A stretch of 64,000 nucleotides of DNA from Terriglobia bacterium. GTDB taxonomy: Bacteria; Acidobacteriota; Terriglobia; Bryobacterales; Bryobacteraceae. Shown piece by piece: positions 60,262 through 64,000 of the stretch. The notes under the pieces were generated by a model. That model was given only the letters and a program-made list of their open reading frames with translations, did no database searches and was not told the origin of the DNA. Both the position numbers and the translations under genes were made by a program. Numbering within the stretch: the first letter of the stretch is position 1; each line of letters opens with the position of its first letter. The stretch covers positions 1 to 64,000 of the forward strand of contig JAIQFE010000031.1 in assembly GCA_020073445.1 (NCBI GenBank), written 5' to 3'.

Positions 60262-63200
60262 TTAGAACGTGAACCTGCCCACCAGAGTTCCTTGACGGGA
60301 ACTGGGCGTTCCAGTCGTTGTTGTTGCCGCGACGGCCGCCGTGTTGATGAATCCGAAGCCGGCCGAAGTGGCCGAGCCCGTGGCGCAGGGACCGCCGACG
60401 CAGGTTTGCGTCTGCTTGGCGTTGGTCGACGACGGGGCAGGCATTTGCGCCCGGTTGAGCGCGTTGCTGAACTCGATCCTCAGATTGAAGTCCATTTTCT
60501 CCCGGATCCGGAAGATCCGGCCCACGGCAAAGGTTTCGTTGGGACGACGCTGCTGCCGGTAGTCAGAGTAGTAGGCAGCTGAAGTACTGAACTGGCCCAC
60601 GGCGGGATCCGCCCAGGCGTTCGGGTTCAACACGAAGTTCTTGGCCGGATCGAAACAGTGACAGTTCAGATCCTGCGTGAACAGCGGTTGCCCAGCGACT
60701 CGGTTTGCGAACGTGCCGCGGAACAGGTACGTCGCCAGATTGCTCTGCGCCGCGGGAGCCTGGAGCGGAAGCCCGCTGGCGTATGCCAACAGGGAATTCA
60801 GCGACCAATCCCGCGCAACCCAGGACAAGGCCTTCATCGCCATGCCGTCTCCGAATTTCTTGCCGGGCACCGTGTAATTGATCGCGACATTGAAGGAAAG
60901 AGGCTGGTCAAATTGCGCCAGGTACTTGTTCTGGTTGCGATTGAAAACATCGTTCACTGGGGCGCCACCCGAGGTGCCGTTGGCTCCCACCACTGGATTA
61001 CTGGTAGCTCCCAGCGCGAACTGTTTCTGCCATGTGAATACGCTGCTGAGCGTGAGGCCATGGGACAGGCGCTTGATGGCCTTGGTTTGGAGCGAATCGT
61101 ACCAGGTCTTGCCCAGGGGCGACCACAGCGAGGAGATGCTGCTGAATTGCGGGAAGGGCCGCAGCGACTGCGCCACCGTGGCCGTTGTCGGGAAGCCCGC
61201 GTACGGCAGTTTGTTCTGGAATCTACCCGCGGCCACCGAACCGATCGTAGCCCTCAGGATGGCTTGATCCGCGGTGCTGTTGATATTCAGGCCCGCGGCG
61301 GCGATCACGTCCGGAGTCAGCGCGTTGACGTCGATCAATTGAGACGAATACCACCACACGCCGCGATTGGCGACGTAACTGGCTTCCAGTACCAGATTGT
61401 TCGAAATCTCGCGCTGGATGCCGATGCTCCACTGCATCATTCTGGGTGGACGCCCTGCGTTCTGGTCGTACCAGACGGCGGGTGCTTGCTTCGTGGCATA
61501 GCCGGTCTGCGGATATTGCGCCGGATTGAAGTTAGGGAATGGCGGCGGTGCGCCAACTCCGTTTTGCAGATTCACGACTGGATCGCCGAAGGTGGGCGAG
61601 AGAGCGGGCTGCAGTAGGGTCAACGCACCTTGCGTCGCACCATTGGCATCGCCCGTGCCGGAGTACACGATGCCCCAACCGCCGCGGATCACCGTCTTGG
61701 GAGTGAGCTGGTACGCTACGCCCAGCCGTGGACCGATGGCATAGGGATAGTTGTTGGCGAAGCTACAGTTGCATTTCCCCGGCCCACTGCCTTCGAACTG
61801 AACAGCTCCGAGGTGACCGCCAGCCGCCACGTTCGGCACCAGCGGTGCGAACTGAGCCAGCTTTCCGTACTGCTCCTTTAGATAAGTGCTGTAATCCCAC
61901 CGCAGGCCGTAATCCACGGTCAGCTTTCGCGTGACCTTCCAGGTGTCCTGGATGAACAAACCCATCGCGTGTTTTCCGAGACGGATATTGTTGGTGGGTG
62001 CAATCGAAACCGAATCGACGTCTCCCAACAAGAAGCTGGCGTAGGGGAATCCGATGTTACTTCCGTTCACGGTCGTGGTCTGCAGATAGGGGAGTCCCGT
62101 TTCTATGCTGCTGAATGCATAAGCGCCCGCAGTGTTGTTGTAGAGTGTCGAGGCGTTGCTGTCGATGCGCAACTCACCGCCGATTTTGTAGGTATGGTTA
62201 TCTTTCACCCAGGTCAGACTGGTATTCGCCGTAGGCTTCTCATAGATCAGCGGGTGCCGGTTGGAGCCGGGACCCATATTCTTCATTCCGCCCTGGGTTG
62301 GAGTGGTCAGACCGGAAAATGCGGGGAAAAGGCGGTTGACCGTGGCGCCCTTTAATCCCAGCTGTTGAAGAGGATTGTAATCCAGGACGGGAGCATCATC
62401 CGTGAAATTATTATCCTGATAGCCGATTCCTGCGTGAAACAGCAGCGTCGGGGTTACCGTGTAGTCGTAATTCAAGCGCTGGACATGGGCGTGGATAAAG
62501 GTACCGATCGCTGCGGTGATCGGAAGAGGCAGGCCGTCGGAGGCTCCAAACGTTTGCGAATACTGGCTTTCGGTCCTGGTTTGCTGCCATAGATACGATA
62601 GCTTGGCCTTGGAGCCCAGGGAATGGTCCATCTTGATGGTCGGGATATCCGTCACGCGCTGGCTGATGTACGGAAGGATCGCGTTATTGATCAGGCCGGG
62701 CCGGTTGGTGGCCGGAATCAACGCCTGGATCTTCTGCGCCACTGGATCCAGATAGGCTGCAGTCTGTGGAATCTGATTGCCCGGGAATAAAGTGCGCACG
62801 CGCTGGCCCGCGGCCGTGGTTTGCGTGCTGAAAGGATCATAGACTCCGTTCTCCACGATTGTGTTTCCGAGCACATCTGTCCCCAGGGACTTGCCGGTCA
62901 GCGCCGGGGCGAAATTTCCTGCCCGATAAGCTGCGACAGGAAGCGTAATGGTCTGGTTGTTGACGCCGATCTTTTCGCGGAACTGCTCAAAATTGAAGAA
63001 GAAAAAAGTCTTGTCGTGACCGTTATACACCTTGGGAATGTAGACAGGACCGCCCACCGTGAATCCGTAGTCGTTCCGCCGGGCGAGCGGCTTGGTGTTG
63101 ACCCAGGGCGTATTCGCGTTGAAGGCTTCGTTTACAAAATAGTCGTAGGCGCTCCCGTGAATCTGGTTGGTGCCGGATTTCATGGTGTAGTTAAAGAACC

Positions 63201-63936
63201 CGCCGCCGACCTGGCCGTACTCGGCCGCAAAGTTGCTGGTCTGGATCGTGACTTCCTGAATGGCGTCGATGCTCGGCTGCACCTGCGCCTGCGTGGCGGG
63301 CACCTGGCCGTTGCTGGCATCCTGCCCTTCGATGCGGTAGGACGCAGTGTTGCCCGGCGCGCCGTTGATTCGCACGTTTGAGTTCGGCTGAACGTAGGAG
63401 CCTGGAAGCAAGAACGCAGCCGCTTGCGGGTTGCGGATCCCCGAGCTTCCGGCGAAACTTTGCCCGATGCCTAAGATCGGCAAGTTGTCCATCTGTGCGG
63501 ACGATACGTTGTGGCTGAGTTCGCCGCTTTCCGTTTTGAGCAGCGTGGTCTCAGCCGATACGGTGACAGCCTCGGTAGCCGATCCCACCTCTAAGGAAAC
63601 GTCCTGCCGCAGTACCTGGGCTACCTGGAGCACAATATTCTGCCGCACATATTTCTTGAACCCCGACACGGCGACGTTCAGCTCGTAGCTGCCTACGGGC
63701 AACTGCGAAAGGGTGTAGTTGCCGGTGGCCGTGCTGGCCGTCTGATACACAGCTCCCGTTTGAGTATTCTTGGCCTCAATCGGAGCATTGGCGACTACCG
63801 CGCCCGCCGGGTCGGAAATGGTGCCGGTGATGGTGGCGCGATCGCCCTGAGCGAAAGCGGTAGAGCAAAAACCGAACGCCACCGCCGCTAGAAAAATACG
63901 CAGAGTTAAACACGCAGAAACACGTTGCATGCGCAC
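60262..63936 (-). CDS. TonB-dependent receptor, Oar-like, with carboxypeptidase-regulatory domain
   Basis: 1224 residues; outer-membrane beta-barrel importer of the kind expanded in Acidobacteriota. Signal peptide (1-29); CarboxypepD_reg-like domain about 30-120 (ATITGTISDPAGAVVANAP, TATGNYTLSQLPVGSYELNV); plug about 125-270 (IQEVTIQTSNFAAEYGQVGGG); barrel to the end, which finishes in aromatic GRFTF. GTG 63936 has AGGGGG seven bases upstream; an ATG six bases later is an alternative. Ligand unknown; Solibacter-type receptors often import oligosaccharides. Confidence 0.92.
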   Translation of the reverse strand: MRMQRVSACLTLRIFLAAVAFGFCSTAFAQGDRATITGTISDPAGAVVANAPIEAKNTQTGAVYQTASTATGNYTLSQLPVGSYELNVAVSGFKKYVRQNIVLQVAQVLRQDVSLEVGSATEAVTVSAETTLLKTESGELSHNVSSAQMDNLPILGIGQSFAGSSGIRNPQAAAFLLPGSYVQPNSNVRINGAPGNTASYRIEGQDASNGQVPATQAQVQPSIDAIQEVTIQTSNFAAEYGQVGGGFFNYTMKSGTNQIHGSAYDYFVNEAFNANTPWVNTKPLARRNDYGFTVGGPVYIPKVYNGHDKTFFFFNFEQFREKIGVNNQTITLPVAAYRAGNFAPALTGKSLGTDVLGNTIVENGVYDPFSTQTTAAGQRVRTLFPGNQIPQTAAYLDPVAQKIQALIPATNRPGLINNAILPYISQRVTDIPTIKMDHSLGSKAKLSYLWQQTRTESQYSQTFGASDGLPLPITAAIGTFIHAHVQRLNYDYTVTPTLLFHAGIGYQDNNFTDDAPVLDYNPLQQLGLKGATVNRLFPAFSGLTTPTQGGMKNMGPGSNRHPLIYEKPTANTSLTWVKDNHTYKIGGELRIDSNASTLYNNTAGAYAFSSIETGLPYLQTTTVNGSNIGFPYASFLLGDVDSVSIAPTNNIRLGKHAMGLFIQDTWKVTRKLTVDYGLRWDYSTYLKEQYGKLAQFAPLVPNVAAGGHLGAVQFEGSGPGKCNCSFANNYPYAIGPRLGVAYQLTPKTVIRGGWGIVYSGTGDANGATQGALTLLQPALSPTFGDPVVNLQNGVGAPPPFPNFNPAQYPQTGYATKQAPAVWYDQNAGRPPRMMQWSIGIQREISNNLVLEASYVANRGVWWYSSQLIDVNALTPDVIAAAGLNINSTADQAILRATIGSVAAGRFQNKLPYAGFPTTATVAQSLRPFPQFSSISSLWSPLGKTWYDSLQTKAIKRLSHGLTLSSVFTWQKQFALGATSNPVVGANGTSGGAPVNDVFNRNQNKYLAQFDQPLSFNVAINYTVPGKKFGDGMAMKALSWVARDWSLNSLLAYASGLPLQAPAAQSNLATYLFRGTFANRVAGQPLFTQDLNCHCFDPAKNFVLNPNAWADPAVGQFSTSAAYYSDYRQQRRPNETFAVGRIFRIREKMDFNLRIEFSNALNRAQMPAPSSTNAKQTQTCVGGPCATGSATSAGFGFINTAAVAATTTTGTPSSRQGTLVGRFTF

Positions 63937-64000
63937 GGAACGACCCCCTTTTGGCTTGTGTCGGGCGCCCCACTTTGGACAGCGAACCGGGCTGCCACAA

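Overview
The window looks like chromosomal DNA of a Solibacter-like acidobacterium (phylum Acidobacteriota, probably Bryobacterales). This is inferred from a large Oar-type TonB-dependent receptor with an N-terminal carboxypeptidase-regulatory-like domain, a secreted 'PDLSGVW'-type protein of a family common in that group, high G+C, and many GTG starts. Gene density is very high with many 4-bp stop/start overlaps. I see no rRNA, tRNA, CRISPR array, prophage or insertion sequence, and no gene-free stretch longer than 300 bases.

Left part (1-18 kb): an acpP-fabF-etfB lipid/electron-transfer unit running off the left edge; a molybdopterin-binding-domain gene; argC-argB; a zinc-ribbon membrane protein divergent from an MBL-fold lipoprotein; then a tightly overlapping operon (7.86-13.39 kb) with an MBOAT O-acyltransferase, two SGNH hydrolases, a 56-aa zinc ribbon and an SH3 lipoprotein, which looks like an envelope-polymer O-acetylation system. 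After it come an MFS gene, trpS, an RlmD-like rRNA methyltransferase, tag and a uridine-kinase-like gene.

Middle (18-34.8 kb): sdhCAB; a methyltransferase and a phosphofructokinase with PPi-type signature residues; an overlapping operon of two DUF4384-like secreted proteins and a secreted caspase-EF-hand-PEGA-TPR protein; an FG-GAP-like protein, a zincin-like metallopeptidase and a Ddl-like ATP-grasp ligase; a SnoaL-like protein; and, on the minus strand, thiS, merR, ctpA and a long, eukaryote-type guaA.

Respiratory block (34.8-47.7 kb): a NADH:quinone oxidoreductase operon in the order nuoA-C-D-E-F-G-H-J-K-L-M-N. The genes for NuoB and NuoI, which carry clusters N2 and N6a/N6b, are not in it.

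Right part (47.7-64 kb): a diguanylate cyclase, an OFA-type MFS transporter, a minus-strand operon yceD-rpmF-plsX-dsbD-M28 peptidase, then a small accessory-looking segment (Uma2 nuclease, MazEF-like toxin-antitoxin, and a two-gene unit of a MoxR-like AAA ATPase with a 610-aa protein of unknown function), and finally the TonB-dependent receptor.

Best candidates for undescribed biology are the AAA/610-aa pair, the DUF4384-caspase operon, the metallopeptidase/ATP-grasp pair, the MBOAT/SGNH/SH3 operon, and a two-copy family of nested palindromes (5336-5430 and 21623-21714). All assignments come from reading the sequence and recalling families; no database search was run.
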